A stretch of 64,000 nt of DNA. Source: Heracleum sosnowskyi. Lineage: Eukaryota; Streptophyta; Magnoliopsida; Apiales; Apiaceae. The notes beneath the pieces are model-generated. The model had not been told where the DNA came from. It saw only the letters and a program-made list of their open reading frames with translations, and searched no databases. The position numbers and the translations under genes were made by a program. Of the stretch, positions 54,837-64,000 are shown piece after piece. Location of the stretch: NCBI GenBank assembly GCA_030848705.1, contig CM061243.1:98826436-98890435 (forward strand). Reading direction: 5' to 3'. How positions within the stretch are numbered: the first letter of the stretch is position 1; every line of letters starts with the position of its first letter.

Positions 54837-57800
54837 CTAGTCGAAACCAGAGATCATTCCAAGTTCATTTACCAATCTTGTAAAAGTAGCTTCACTCAAA
54901 GGTTTGGTGAAGATATCTGCAAGTTGTTGGTCTGTAGACACAAAATGAAGCTCAATATCTCCTTCTTCCACATGTTCCCTGATAAAATGATATCTGATAC
55001 TGATGTGCTTGGTCATGGAATGCTGTACTGGATTACCTGTCATAGCAATAGCACTTTGGTTATCACAGAAAATAGGTATTTTAGAGTAACTTAACCCATA
55101 ATCCAGCAATTGATTCTTCATCCATAAGATCTGTGCACAACAGCTACCAGCTGCTATATACTCTGCTTCTGCTGTGGATGTAGAAATTGATTTCTGTTTC
55201 TTGCTGTACCAAGAAACTAATCTGTCACCTAAAAATTGACAGCTTCCACTTGTGCTTTTTCTGTCTATCTTACAGCCTGCAAAGTCTGCATCAGAGTAAC
55301 CAAGTAACTTAAACTCTGATTCTCTAGGATACCACAGACCAAGAGTTATGGTTCCTTTGAGATATTTGAAAATCCTCTTTACAGCTGTCAGATGTGGCTC
55401 TCTGGGATCTGCTTGAAATCTTGCACAAAGACAAGTTGCATACATGATGTCAGGTCTACTTGCAGTAAGATACAGTAAAGACCCTATCATTCCTCTGTAG
55501 TTTGTCATATCTATTGAGGCTCCTGTGTCCTTGTCTAGCTTTGTTGCAGTAGCCATGGGAGTTGTAGCAGATGAACTTTCAAGCATACCAAATTTCTTAA
55601 GTAGATTTCTGGTATATTTTGCTTGGTTGATAAAAATACCATCATCTGTTTGCTTGACTTGTAAGCCTAGAAAGTAACTAAGCTCTCCCATCATGCTCAT
55701 TTGATATCTTGACTGCATAAGCTTTGCAAATTTCTTACAGAGTTTGTCATTAGTAGATCCAAAGATTATGTCATCCACATAGATTTGAACTAACAGCAAA
55801 TCATCACCAGTGTTGAAATAGAACAAGGTCTTGTCAATTGTACCTCTAGTGAACCCACTTTCTAAAAGAAATTGAGCCAGAGTTTCATACCATGCTCTTG
55901 GTGCTTGCTTTAGTCCATATAAAGCCTTGTCAAGCCTGTAGACATAATCTGGATGTTTGGGATCTACAAACCCTGGTGGTTGTTCAACAAACACTTCTTC
56001 TTCAAGCTTCCCATTGAGAAAAGCACTTTTTACATCCATCTGAAAGACTTTAAACTTCTTGTGTGCTGCATAGGCCAGAAAAATTCTTATGGCCTCCAAT
56101 CTTGCAACTGGAGCAAAGGTTTCATCATAGTCAATTCCTTCCTGTTGTGAATAACCTTTAGCCACAAGTCTAGCCTTGTTTCTTGTAATCACACCTTCAC
56201 TGTCAGTCTTGTTTCTGAAAACCCACTTTGTACCTACAATTGATCTATTCTTTGGTCTAGGTACAAGTGTCCAGACTTCATTTCTTTCAAATTCATTTAA
56301 CTCTTCTTGCATTGCTGTAATCCAATTAGCATCTTGAAGAGCTTCCTCCACTTTCTTTGGTTCTGTTTGAGACAAGAAAGCATGATACAGACACTCATTA
56401 TTTGTTGCACTTCTAGTTCTTACACTAGCATCAGTATCTCCAATTATGAGATCAGGTGTGTGTGCCTGTGTCCACTTTCTTGCTGTTGGTAAGTGGTTTC
56501 TTGCATCATTATTGGATCCTCCCCCTTGATCCATGCTCTCCTGATTCATATGTTGACTTTCTGCAGTATCTGAGGCTCCCCCTGTATTGGATGGCTCAGA
56601 GTTAGAACTGTCAGAGTTTGAATCAGCTTCCTCAACTGACTCACTTGCTGTGTCTTGTTGAGCTTCTTCACGCTCCCCCTCAATTGGTTCTCTATTTTGT
56701 TCAATTTGAGAATTTCCAGTTTCTCCAGCATTTACCAATAGAGGTTCAGAGTATGCTTCGTCAGAGTTTGTCAACCCTGCTTCATCAGAGTTTACATCAT
56801 CAGAGAATAGATTTTCATTTTCAAAACGTAGTTGATCATATCCATCCTTGTCTTCAAGTCCAGTTATTTTCTTGTCATCAAATGACACATGAATGGATTC
56901 CATGATCACTTTAGTTCTCAGATTGTAGACTCTGAATGCTTTTGTTGACAATGGATAGCCAACAAAGATTCCTTCATCAGCTTTTAACTCGAACTTGGTC
57001 AACTGTTCAGGATGAGTCTTCAACACAAAGCATTTGCATCCAAATATATGAAAATATTTCAAATTTGGCTTCTTATTTTTCACCATCTCATATGGTGTTT
57101 TCCCATGCTTGTTGATCAGTGTGGCATTTTGAGTAAAACAAGCAGTTTGAACAGCTTCTGCCCAGAAATATGTTGGTAATTTTGCTTCTTCAAGCATAGT
57201 TCTGGCTGCTTCAATTAAGGTTCTGTTCTTTCTTTCAACTACACCATTTTGCTGTGGAGTTCCAGGTGCAGAAAATTCTTGTTTCACTCCTCTTTCCTTG
57301 CAGAAAGCTTCCATGATTGAGTTTCTGAATTCAGTTCCATTATCACTCCTTATAATTTTGACTTTATGCTGTGATCCTTTGTCCAGTAGATTTACATGAT
57401 CCATCAGAGTTTGAGCAGTTTCATCCTTCTTTGATAAGAAATACACCCATGTATATCTAGTATATTCATCAACAATTATTAGAGCATATTTCTTCCTGCC
57501 CATAGACATTATATTCACTGGTCCAAAGAGATCAACATGTAGAAGATGATAAGGTTCCACTACTGAAGATTCAGATTTGCTCTTGAAAGATGACTTCCTT
57601 TTCTTGGCCTTTTGACAAGAATCACATAGACCATCTAGGCTTAGTATTGATTTTGGGAGTCCTCTTACAAGATCCTTTCTTATTAGCTCATTGATGTTGT
57701 TCAAATTGAGATGAGAGAGCTTCTTATGCCAATTCCAACTCTCTTCATTTGACATTCTTGCTGTCAGACACACTGTATTTCCATCAGAGTTTGTTACCAA

Positions 57801-58151
57801 ACTTGCTTCATAAATATTGTTGCGCCTGTGTCCAACTAGAACAACTTTTCCAGTAGATTTACTGATAACTTCACAGTATTCACTATGAAAATCTACATGG
57901 CTTCCTCTGTCACAGATTTGACTCACAGATAACAGATTATGCTTGAGTCCTGAGACTAGAGCTACATTTGTGATGATGACACTTCCAAGTTTAATATTGC
58001 CATATCCCAGAGTGTGTCCTACGTTGCCATCTCCATAGGAAACTTTTGGGCCAGCCTTCTCCTCAAAGTCTGATAGCAGGGCTTTATTTCCAGTCATATG
58101 TCCTGAGCATCCACTGTCCAAGATAAGTGTGCTCTCTATTATACCCTGCAA
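54837..58151 (-). CDS. Copia polyprotein of element 2: protease, integrase, RT, RNase H
   Basis: 1104 residues, uninterrupted. Protease motif LDSGCSGHMTG at about 12-22; integrase zinc region WNWHKKLSHLN...CDSCQKAKKRK near 138-195; integrase core IIVDEYTRYTW, IRSDNGTEF and PQQNGVVERKNRTL near 225-310. A Ser/Glu/Asn-rich linker lies at about 440-570, then RT (WVFRNK near 640, YVDDIIFGST near 790), then RNase H (GYSDADFAG near 950, TAEAEY, DNQSAI). All catalytic residues are present. The frame starts beside ATTGCAG, 14 nt past the gag stop and in another frame, so pol is expressed by splicing, frameshifting or reinitiation rather than simple readthrough. It makes and integrates the DNA copy of the element. 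Confidence 0.95.
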   Translation of the reverse strand: MQGIIESTLILDSGCSGHMTGNKALLSDFEEKAGPKVSYGDGNVGHTLGYGNIKLGSVIITNVALVSGLKHNLLSVSQICDRGSHVDFHSEYCEVISKSTGKVVLVGHRRNNIYEASLVTNSDGNTVCLTARMSNEESWNWHKKLSHLNLNNINELIRKDLVRGLPKSILSLDGLCDSCQKAKKRKSSFKSKSESSVVEPYHLLHVDLFGPVNIMSMGRKKYALIIVDEYTRYTWVYFLSKKDETAQTLMDHVNLLDKGSQHKVKIIRSDNGTEFRNSIMEAFCKERGVKQEFSAPGTPQQNGVVERKNRTLIEAARTMLEEAKLPTYFWAEAVQTACFTQNATLINKHGKTPYEMVKNKKPNLKYFHIFGCKCFVLKTHPEQLTKFELKADEGIFVGYPLSTKAFRVYNLRTKVIMESIHVSFDDKKITGLEDKDGYDQLRFENENLFSDDVNSDEAGLTNSDEAYSEPLLVNAGETGNSQIEQNREPIEGEREEAQQDTASESVEEADSNSDSSNSEPSNTGGASDTAESQHMNQESMDQGGGSNNDARNHLPTARKWTQAHTPDLIIGDTDASVRTRSATNNECLYHAFLSQTEPKKVEEALQDANWITAMQEELNEFERNEVWTLVPRPKNRSIVGTKWVFRNKTDSEGVITRNKARLVAKGYSQQEGIDYDETFAPVARLEAIRIFLAYAAHKKFKVFQMDVKSAFLNGKLEEEVFVEQPPGFVDPKHPDYVYRLDKALYGLKQAPRAWYETLAQFLLESGFTRGTIDKTLFYFNTGDDLLLVQIYVDDIIFGSTNDKLCKKFAKLMQSRYQMSMMGELSYFLGLQVKQTDDGIFINQAKYTRNLLKKFGMLESSSATTPMATATKLDKDTGASIDMTNYRGMIGSLLYLTASRPDIMYATCLCARFQADPREPHLTAVKRIFKYLKGTITLGLWYPRESEFKLLGYSDADFAGCKIDRKSTSGSCQFLGDRLVSWYSKKQKSISTSTAEAEYIAAGSCCAQILWMKNQLLDYGLSYSKIPIFCDNQSAIAMTGNPVQHSMTKHISIRYHFIREHVEEGDIELHFVSTDQQLADIFTKPLSEATFTRLVNELGMISGFD

Positions 58152-58164
58152 TCACAAACAAACA

Positions 58165-60282
58165 CTAAGTGTTAGTTTTAAGGACCCAGACTTGCTTGGA
58201 TCCTTTGGCTTTCTCAACAGTGTTAGCTTTTGCAGCGGAATCAGCTTTATCAGAGTTTAAACTAACATTGTCAGATTTTACACTAGCAGAGTTTGCTCTA
58301 ACCCATTTCAAGTTGGGTTTTAGCTCATAATAATTATGATAAATTGCATGATAACTCTTACATGTGTAAATAGAATGCCAAGTGCTCCCACAATGTTTGC
58401 ATAAAGTCTGTGGTCTTACCCTAACATAATCATTCTTTACTTCTGAAGTAGAAGGTAAAGAATTAATATGTTTGTTCTTATTGCAGAATCTAGCAAGATG
58501 ATTAGAACTACCACAATTGTAACATGTTTTCCTTGAAGCACCAGCATTAGGCAAATGATTATTTCTATTATTTATGTCTACCTTGCCATTCCTATTTTTC
58601 TTGGACCCTTTAGGTTTCATGGCAGACTTTACCTCTTTGAGCTTATGTTTAAACTGTTTTCCTGTCATTAAACCAACATTAACCTGTTTCTCACAGATTC
58701 TAATTGGTTCTTTAACAGCTTCTAGCTCAACAGGCTTCTCTGTTTTAGATTCAATATCCACTTGTTCAACACAAGCTTCAACTGGCTCCATAACAGCTTC
58801 TTTCACAACTACAGATTTTAGCTTGATGGACTCTGGAACAAATATCACAGGTTTAAGTTGTGGTTTAACCTTAACTTTGTCTTTAAACCTAAGTTCATCG
58901 TTTTCACAATAGCCTAAACCTACAGAATCTGTTTGAAACACTTGATGAGTGTCTCTTCCAGAGTTTGTCCAAGTCTTAATTATTTTTCTTTCTTTTTCAA
59001 GTTCAGATTCTAGCTGCTTATTTAATTTAAGCACTTCCTGTTCAATATAAACAGCATCATCTCTGACAGTTGCCATGAGAGCATAATTTACTCCATCATC
59101 AGAATCTGAAGTATCTGCCCAGTCTTTGCCTTTAGAGATGAGTGCTTTTTCAGTTCTTCCTTTCTTGCACTCTGGAGCATAGTGACCCATCTCTTTGCAC
59201 TTGTAGCACTGGATCTCAGATTTGTCCTTCTTTCCAGACTTGGTATCCCTTCCATCAGACTTTCTGAACTTCTTCTTCTCATAACTTGAATCTCTCCTTG
59301 AGAATTTCTTTCCTTTCTTGAAGTTCTTGAACCCCATCTTCTTGAAGGTCTTCACCATCAATGCAGCCATTTGCATCAACTGTTCTTCATCATCCTCAGA
59401 GTCAGAAGCTTCATCAGAGTTTGAGTCATCATCAGAGTTTGATGACTCACTTTCAGATTTAATGACTAAAGCCTTTCCCTTGGCTTTCTTCCTTGATGAT
59501 TCCTTCTTTTCAATGGGCTTCTCCTCAACTTTGAGAGCAACAGATTTTGTCTTCTTGCTTGATCTTCTGTTCCTTTGTTCTATCTCAAGTTCATGAGTCT
59601 TTAACAATCCATAGATCTCATCAAGATCTGTATCAGTAAGATCATAATTATCTCTGATTGTTGTCGCCTTCAAATCCCATCTTTCAGGTAAAGATAAGAG
59701 AAACTTGAGATTTGACTCTTCAAGGTCATATTCTTTGTCAACCAGAGACAAATCATTCAATAATTTGCAAAACCTGTCATAAGTCTCAGTCAAGGTTTCA
59801 TTAGATCTTGAATCAAAGTGCTCATACTCCTGTGTGAGTATTGTCTTCCTGTTTTTCTTTATAGCAGAGGTTCCTTGACACCTGACTTCCAAAGCATCCC
59901 AGATTTCTTTTGCAGTTGTGCAACCAATTACTCTGTTAGACATAACATTATCTAAAGCACTGTGCAAAAGATGTCTAACCTTTGCATCTTTTGCAAGAGA
60001 TGAGATGTCCTCAGGAGTGTAATCTTTCTTTTCCTTTGGAACAGTCTTTTGTTCTTGACCAGCAACTACAGGGGCTAGCTTGGTTGGATAATGAGGACCA
60101 TCGTTAATTCTGTCAAGATATTCTGGATCTGTAGCCTCCAGGAACATGGTCATCTTCACCCTCCAGATCGGATACTCTACTGGCCTGAGAATTGGAACCC
60201 TGATTGTTTCATATCGACTCACAGAATTTGGCTTAACCTGTTCAGCCGTGGGAGGAGCTTGATTTTGATTTTCTTCAGACAT
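58165..60282 (-). CDS. Gag of Copia element 2
   Basis: 705 residues from ATG at 60282, 45 nt from the primer site. Residues about 25-240 are the Copia gag domain (YPIWRVKMTMFLEA, EIWDALEVRCQG, YEHFDSRSNET, FLLSLPERW). Three zinc knuckles follow: CYKCKEMGHYAPEC near 361, CYNCGSSNHLARFC near 590, CKHCGSTWHSIYTC near 637, where most Copia gags have one. The intervening part is Lys/Glu/Ser-rich, including a Ser/Asp/Glu run near 275-300. Ends VWVLKTNT before a TAG. Forms the particle and binds element RNA. Confidence 0.95.
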   Translation of the reverse strand: MSEENQNQAPPTAEQVKPNSVSRYETIRVPILRPVEYPIWRVKMTMFLEATDPEYLDRINDGPHYPTKLAPVVAGQEQKTVPKEKKDYTPEDISSLAKDAKVRHLLHSALDNVMSNRVIGCTTAKEIWDALEVRCQGTSAIKKNRKTILTQEYEHFDSRSNETLTETYDRFCKLLNDLSLVDKEYDLEESNLKFLLSLPERWDLKATTIRDNYDLTDTDLDEIYGLLKTHELEIEQRNRRSSKKTKSVALKVEEKPIEKKESSRKKAKGKALVIKSESESSNSDDDSNSDEASDSEDDEEQLMQMAALMVKTFKKMGFKNFKKGKKFSRRDSSYEKKKFRKSDGRDTKSGKKDKSEIQCYKCKEMGHYAPECKKGRTEKALISKGKDWADTSDSDDGVNYALMATVRDDAVYIEQEVLKLNKQLESELEKERKIIKTWTNSGRDTHQVFQTDSVGLGYCENDELRFKDKVKVKPQLKPVIFVPESIKLKSVVVKEAVMEPVEACVEQVDIESKTEKPVELEAVKEPIRICEKQVNVGLMTGKQFKHKLKEVKSAMKPKGSKKNRNGKVDINNRNNHLPNAGASRKTCYNCGSSNHLARFCNKNKHINSLPSTSEVKNDYVRVRPQTLCKHCGSTWHSIYTCKSYHAIYHNYYELKPNLKWVRANSASVKSDNVSLNSDKADSAAKANTVEKAKGSKQVWVLKTNT

Positions 60283-60326
60283 GATTATTACTGTGTTTGG
60301 ATCGTAAAACTGTATATATTAAACAG

Positions 60327-60343
60327 CCTTGGCTCTGATACCA
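60327..60343 (-). promoter_or_regulatory. Primer binding site of Copia element 2
   Basis: The minus strand reads TGGTATCAGAGCCAAGG two bases after the LTR end: initiator methionine tRNA. Confidence 0.9.
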
Positions 60344-60345
60344 AT

Positions 60346-60893
60346 TGTTAGGCCGAATACACAATATAATCAAGTATATATGAGAATAACAATAATCAAT
60401 AACACTGTTTATGAATCAATAAAACTGTAATCTTATTAACAGCTTCTCTCTTTATGATGTTAATGAATCACAAAGAGCTTCTAGGTTACAAGAATAATAT
60501 CTCAATATTCGCGTCCCTTCTAGGGATAACCTATCTGTGTTTATATAGTACACAGCTACATACAATCCGTTTCTAATTGATATTCCTATAAGTTAGCTAT
60601 ACAATTCGTATCAATTAAGGATTGCTTCTTATCTTCTATTCCGTTTCCTTAGCTGTATCAATATATTCTGCTTCTTTCCATCTTCAGAATACATTGCTTC
60701 TAGAATCTTCAATTCTGCACCGACAGCTAATTCAACTATCTCCTTGTCAGACTTTAAAATAAACTCTGACCGGCTTTCTTTAAACTCTTCACCCTGTCAG
60801 AGTTTAACTAAACTCTGACCGGCTTCTGATAAACTCTGGTCAGTACCTGTTGCTTAAACACTGATAAACAAACATTAGCAATTATATCTAACA
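60346..60893 (-). repeat. 5' LTR of Copia element 2
   Basis: 548 bp, identical to 48185-48732 except at 60766. Followed by the target copy GAAAT. Confidence 0.95.
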
Positions 60894-60898
60894 GAAAT

Positions 60899-62342
60899 GA
60901 AGATTTCTAATATTCAACACGATTGTGGATTTAATCAAGAATTTAGGAATATTCAAGGAAATAGCATCAGTTGCTCAAATACGGGGTGAAGATTGAATAA
61001 TCTGAATCGTTCTGATGGTAACATACATATAATCATTAAGAACAATAACAATTGAATCAACAAGTAAAGGCACAGATACTTGCCTGGTCTACGTAGCTGA
61101 CGGAATTCTACCACGCTTACTCTACCTTCTCCTTTCCCTTGCTCCGGGAACTCGATTCTATAATAAACAACTCATTACAGTAAGTCTAACTATCCTCGTT
61201 CTATCCTCGATATACACTCATAACCATTTTCAAATTTAAACAAGTAATCGGGTACCTATCGAATACCCGATCTAATTTACGATACTTAAAACTCAGACAC
61301 TAGCCCTCGTACGGGCATTTACGAACTATAAAACACATTATTCAACTCATATAAACCATATAGCACTTATAAATATTTTTAGAACAATCACTAGTACAAA
61401 AATGATTTTTAATCCCAATATAAGTATTTAAAAACCATTAAATCAATTAATAAAAATTAATTGACACTTTTCAAACACTCTAACTATTTTTAAATAATTA
61501 AATCAAGCTAGAAAATAATTAAACCTAATTTAAATTAATTAAATATAATTAATAATTAATTATTAAGAATTAACTGATTAAAAGAATTAATCAATTAATT
61601 AAATTAACTAATTATTAATTAAAAATAATTAAAATAATTAAATTTAATCAGTTTTCAAATTTAAATAAATAATCATAATTTTTCGGAATTTTCTGAATTT
61701 CAAAATGTATTTTCAAAATAAAAATATGATTTTTATAAAAATTTAAACTATTTTCGAATTAAATTTAAAAATAAAATCCAAAAACAGTTTTCTGAAAATG
61801 AATTAGGGTTTCGAAGATTGAAACCGGGTCAACAATTCGGGTAAACGGGTCGGGAAGAACAAAAACGGGCAGGGAAGAACTTGCCAGAAATTTTCCAGAT
61901 TCCGGTGGGTTTTCCAGAATCCGGCGACTCAAAAACACCTCAGAATTTGGGGCTTTTTATACCAAAACATTCCTTACAAACTCAGATATTCATTCCGATC
62001 AAAACAAACCAAAAACACAGCCGGAATCCCAATCCCGATCAAATTCCAGCGACCTTATACAAATTTTCCGATCTACCAAAATCTTACATGAAACTCTACG
62101 TTCTTTATGTTAAAATGAAGCTAAGAAACACATACAATGAAAGCCCTCTACCAAAAACAATGTCAGATCATTCATATGAACGGACTATTCAACAGAAAAA
62201 TCGGGCAAAAACCCTAGAATCGAAATTCTCAAAACTGGACATAAACATGAAATTAAAGCATGGATTCCTACTCAATAGAACCCTAGGAACATTAGAAGCA
62301 ATCAATTGAACGGAGAATCAATAGAATGAAAATCCTCAATTC
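60899..62342. other. Continuation of the old LTR-like repeat, non-coding
   Basis: About 1.4 kb that continues the sequence interrupted at 48184. AT-rich with many AATTAATTA runs at 61430-61680, then a less AT-rich part with TTCCGGTGGGTTTTCC and TTCCGGCGACT (about 61900-61930) resembling an LTR leader. Its open frame at 61881-62309 has no recognisable features. Confidence 0.5.
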
Positions 62343-63184
62343 GAACAAGAACCCTAATTTAATTCGAATATTGAAAAATTCATATAAAATCGAAAAATTA
62401 CCAGATGATGATATGGTTGGAAGATTCTGAAACTAGAGCTCAAGATCTTTGATTTGAGTACTTGAACTTGAGATTTGGATTTCAATAACACCTTCAAATG
62501 ATTTTGATTTTCAAGAACACGAAGAACACGGTTCGGGGATTTTTATATTTTTTTGTATTTATATATGTATTATACATATAATAATGTACGATTCGCCTTT
62601 TTATACTTAGTCGAAAATAATACCCCAAACGACATTTTTGGATCGATATAGATCCATTGGATCGCTTTAAATCTTTAATAAAGTAAAGTACATGTTTTAC
62701 GAGGTGATAATTATCCAAAAGGACTGATAATTATCCATATAAATACATATCATTTATATAACGAATGCTCAAGAATACTGGGGCTATAACAGATGTATTA
62801 TTGATATGAACGAAATATCAATCGCCCTAAACAATTAGGGTACGGAATAATTTTTCTCCTTTCTGAATAAAATAGATAATATTGATAGTATCGGATAATA
62901 AGGGATATAATGATACGAAGAAATCCTCCGATATTGATTCGGACACGAATGACGAAGGAATAATAATGATGTACAAAAATTCAACGGGGCCCTTGAATTT
63001 TCAAAACGGGGCTCAAAATTGAAGATATTTTCAAATGACAAGATATTTGAAAGGGGCTTCCGACACACCCATTTAGCACATAATCACTCATCAACCTTAA
63101 TCATTAAAACTCAAAATACTCCACAATAATTATTCTACACATATAATACAATTTATATCATTAATAAAGTTCACGGATCTTACA
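62343..63184 (-). repeat. Gypsy-like LTR repeat, copy B
   Basis: Diverged direct copy of 47274-48129: shared phrases AACCCTAATTTAATT, CCAGATGATGAT, GGTTGGAAGATTCTGAAAC, ATCGATATAGATCCA, GGGGCTATAACA, AACGGGGCCCTTGAATTT. A minus-strand TATAAAAAGGC box at about 62605-62595 supports an LTR. Together with 60899-62342 and 48130-48184 it would make an LTR of about 2.34 kb. Confidence 0.6.
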
Positions 63185-64000
63185 AGGGTTGCTGGAATTG
63201 TGGTAGAAACCGATGATGATACGTAACGTAGGTTGAGAGGATTAGGGTTTATGATTTGGGGATGGATGAGATTGTATGTGAGAATAGGTCGTAATTAAGA
63301 TTTAATATTGAATTCTTTCTTGTTCGCAAGCTTGCATAGTGCCATACAATGTGCCTACGTACCCTATTTATAGGGATCAAGCCAAACGTAGTTCTTGAAG
63401 AACAAGTAACCTATGGGCCGAGTTTCCTTATTTAAAAAGCGAAAAGACCGGGATCACCGCCATTGATATGTCATTATGAGCTATCATGGTCTTACTATTT
63501 TCTCGGAATTTATCGGATAAGTTGTTGACCCGAATTTATCGGAGCCAACGTTTATCCTAATCCATGGAGAATAAGGAAAGACAGGCCCTTATGAATCTTC
63601 AAAGGGCGAGGTTTCTCGATCCTTCTAGTAAGGCGAAGCTTCTCAACCTCAAGGCTAATTGTCCATAAAAGTAGATAAAAGATATGGAACCTATATCCTT
63701 CCGAGGACGAGGTTACTATTTTTAAAAGGCGAGGTTCCTTATTTTGTTTCCTATGAAGGATTACACCTAAGGAGAAATACCTCTAAATATGGACAAAGTT
63801 ATGAATATAAATAAGGTAGTTTATGCCCTTGAGATAAGTCCAAAGGCTACATTCCTTATTTATACCAGTAATAAATTTCGTATGTAACCTAGGTTCTTTC
63901 GAAGGCGAGGTATTCTACAATATTAAGCTAAACCCAATATTTGCACGTATCCATTAATGGACGAGGCTTCTTTCAAACCTATGCTAGGCCCAGTAAACAA
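63185..64000 (-). repeat. Part of a Tat-type LTR at the right edge
   Basis: Shares with the LTRs of the 7.8-13.8 kb element the phrase GCCTACGTA, an inverted repeat, ATCAAGCCAAA and CGTAGTTCT (63353-63394). Later sequence repeats AAGGCGAGGTTNCT-like units (63603, 63632, 63709, 63727, 63903). No coding frame. Its other end is beyond the window. Confidence 0.55.

Larger units (their letters stand above)
48185..60893 (-). mobile_element. Sirevirus-like Copia element 2, young and apparently intact
   Basis: 12,709 bp flanked by GAAAT (48180-48184 and 60894-60898), inserted in an older LTR-like repeat. Minus-strand order: LTR (60893-60346), methionine primer site, gag (60282-58165), pol (58151-54837), a 2.3-kb gap containing an opposite-strand ORF, a 1198-residue third ORF (52493-48897), purine tract, LTR (48732-48185). 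No stop or frame break was seen in the three main ORFs. The LTRs differ by one base (T48605 versus C60766), roughly 70,000 years at 1.3e-8 per site per year. Confidence 0.95.

Noticed and set aside
61881..62309. Plus-strand frame of 142 codons
   Set aside because: Contains no recognisable domain and lies in an LTR-like leader region; probably chance.

Overview
The window is nuclear DNA of a flowering plant, most likely a eudicot with a repeat-rich genome. The evidence is nested Copia and Gypsy LTR retrotransposons with tRNA primer sites, a CACTA transposon end, a MITE-like element and one plant receptor-like cytoplasmic kinase split by GT-AG introns. I see no rRNA, tRNA, CRISPR or bacterial-type operon. 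The species cannot be named from the sequence alone.

Layout, left to right. (1) 1-501: 5' end of a minus-strand Copia element (gag N-terminus, primer site, short LTR), abutting (2) 502-2119: the truncated end of a CACTA transposon with a TNP2-type transposase N-terminus and GACCG-type subterminal repeats. (3) 2120-4390: AT-rich DNA with a duplicated block carrying a 16-20 bp palindrome. (4) 4720-7132 (minus): the only host-type gene, a five-exon kinase of the cold-responsive-protein-kinase type, complete apart from an early in-frame TAA. (5) 7827-13827: a Tat-type non-autonomous Gypsy derivative (gag-protease only, no RT or integrase), flanked by the 5-bp duplication GTGAT, with hairpin-bearing tandem arrays in its 3' region. 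(6) 15082-15669: a MITE-like element. (7) 15911-42580: a Sirevirus-like Copia element flanked by ATTAT, with decayed gag and pol, a split third ORF, and a deletion of its primer site. (8) 26556-39836: nested in that element's gag, a very young Tekay-type chromovirus flanked by AGCTC, with nearly identical 3.68-kb LTRs, an intact 1565-residue gag-pol with chromodomain, and an unusual leader ORF. (9) About 42776-47273: remnant of a Tat-type Gypsy element (3' LTR, tandem array, antisense ORF with its own promoter, riddled with TAG stops). (10) 47274-63184: a directly repeated, old Gypsy-like LTR split by (11) 48185-60893, a second, young and apparently intact Sirevirus-like Copia element flanked by GAAAT, with gag, pol, a 1198-residue third ORF and a small ORF on the opposite strand. 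(12) 63185-64000: part of another Tat-type LTR.

Most of the window is therefore a time-layered nest. LTR comparisons give the order: Copia 1 (about 0.4% LTR divergence) predates the Tekay element inside it (one substitution and one 2-bp repeat difference in 3.68 kb), and Copia 2 has one substitution in 548 bp. The most interesting candidates are a possible spliced ORF0 in the chromovirus whose intron would remove the primer-binding site, an antisense ORF inside the second Sirevirus, an octamer (AAACTCTG) scattered dozens of times through that element including its coding regions, and hairpins in every unit of three Tat 3' tandem arrays.
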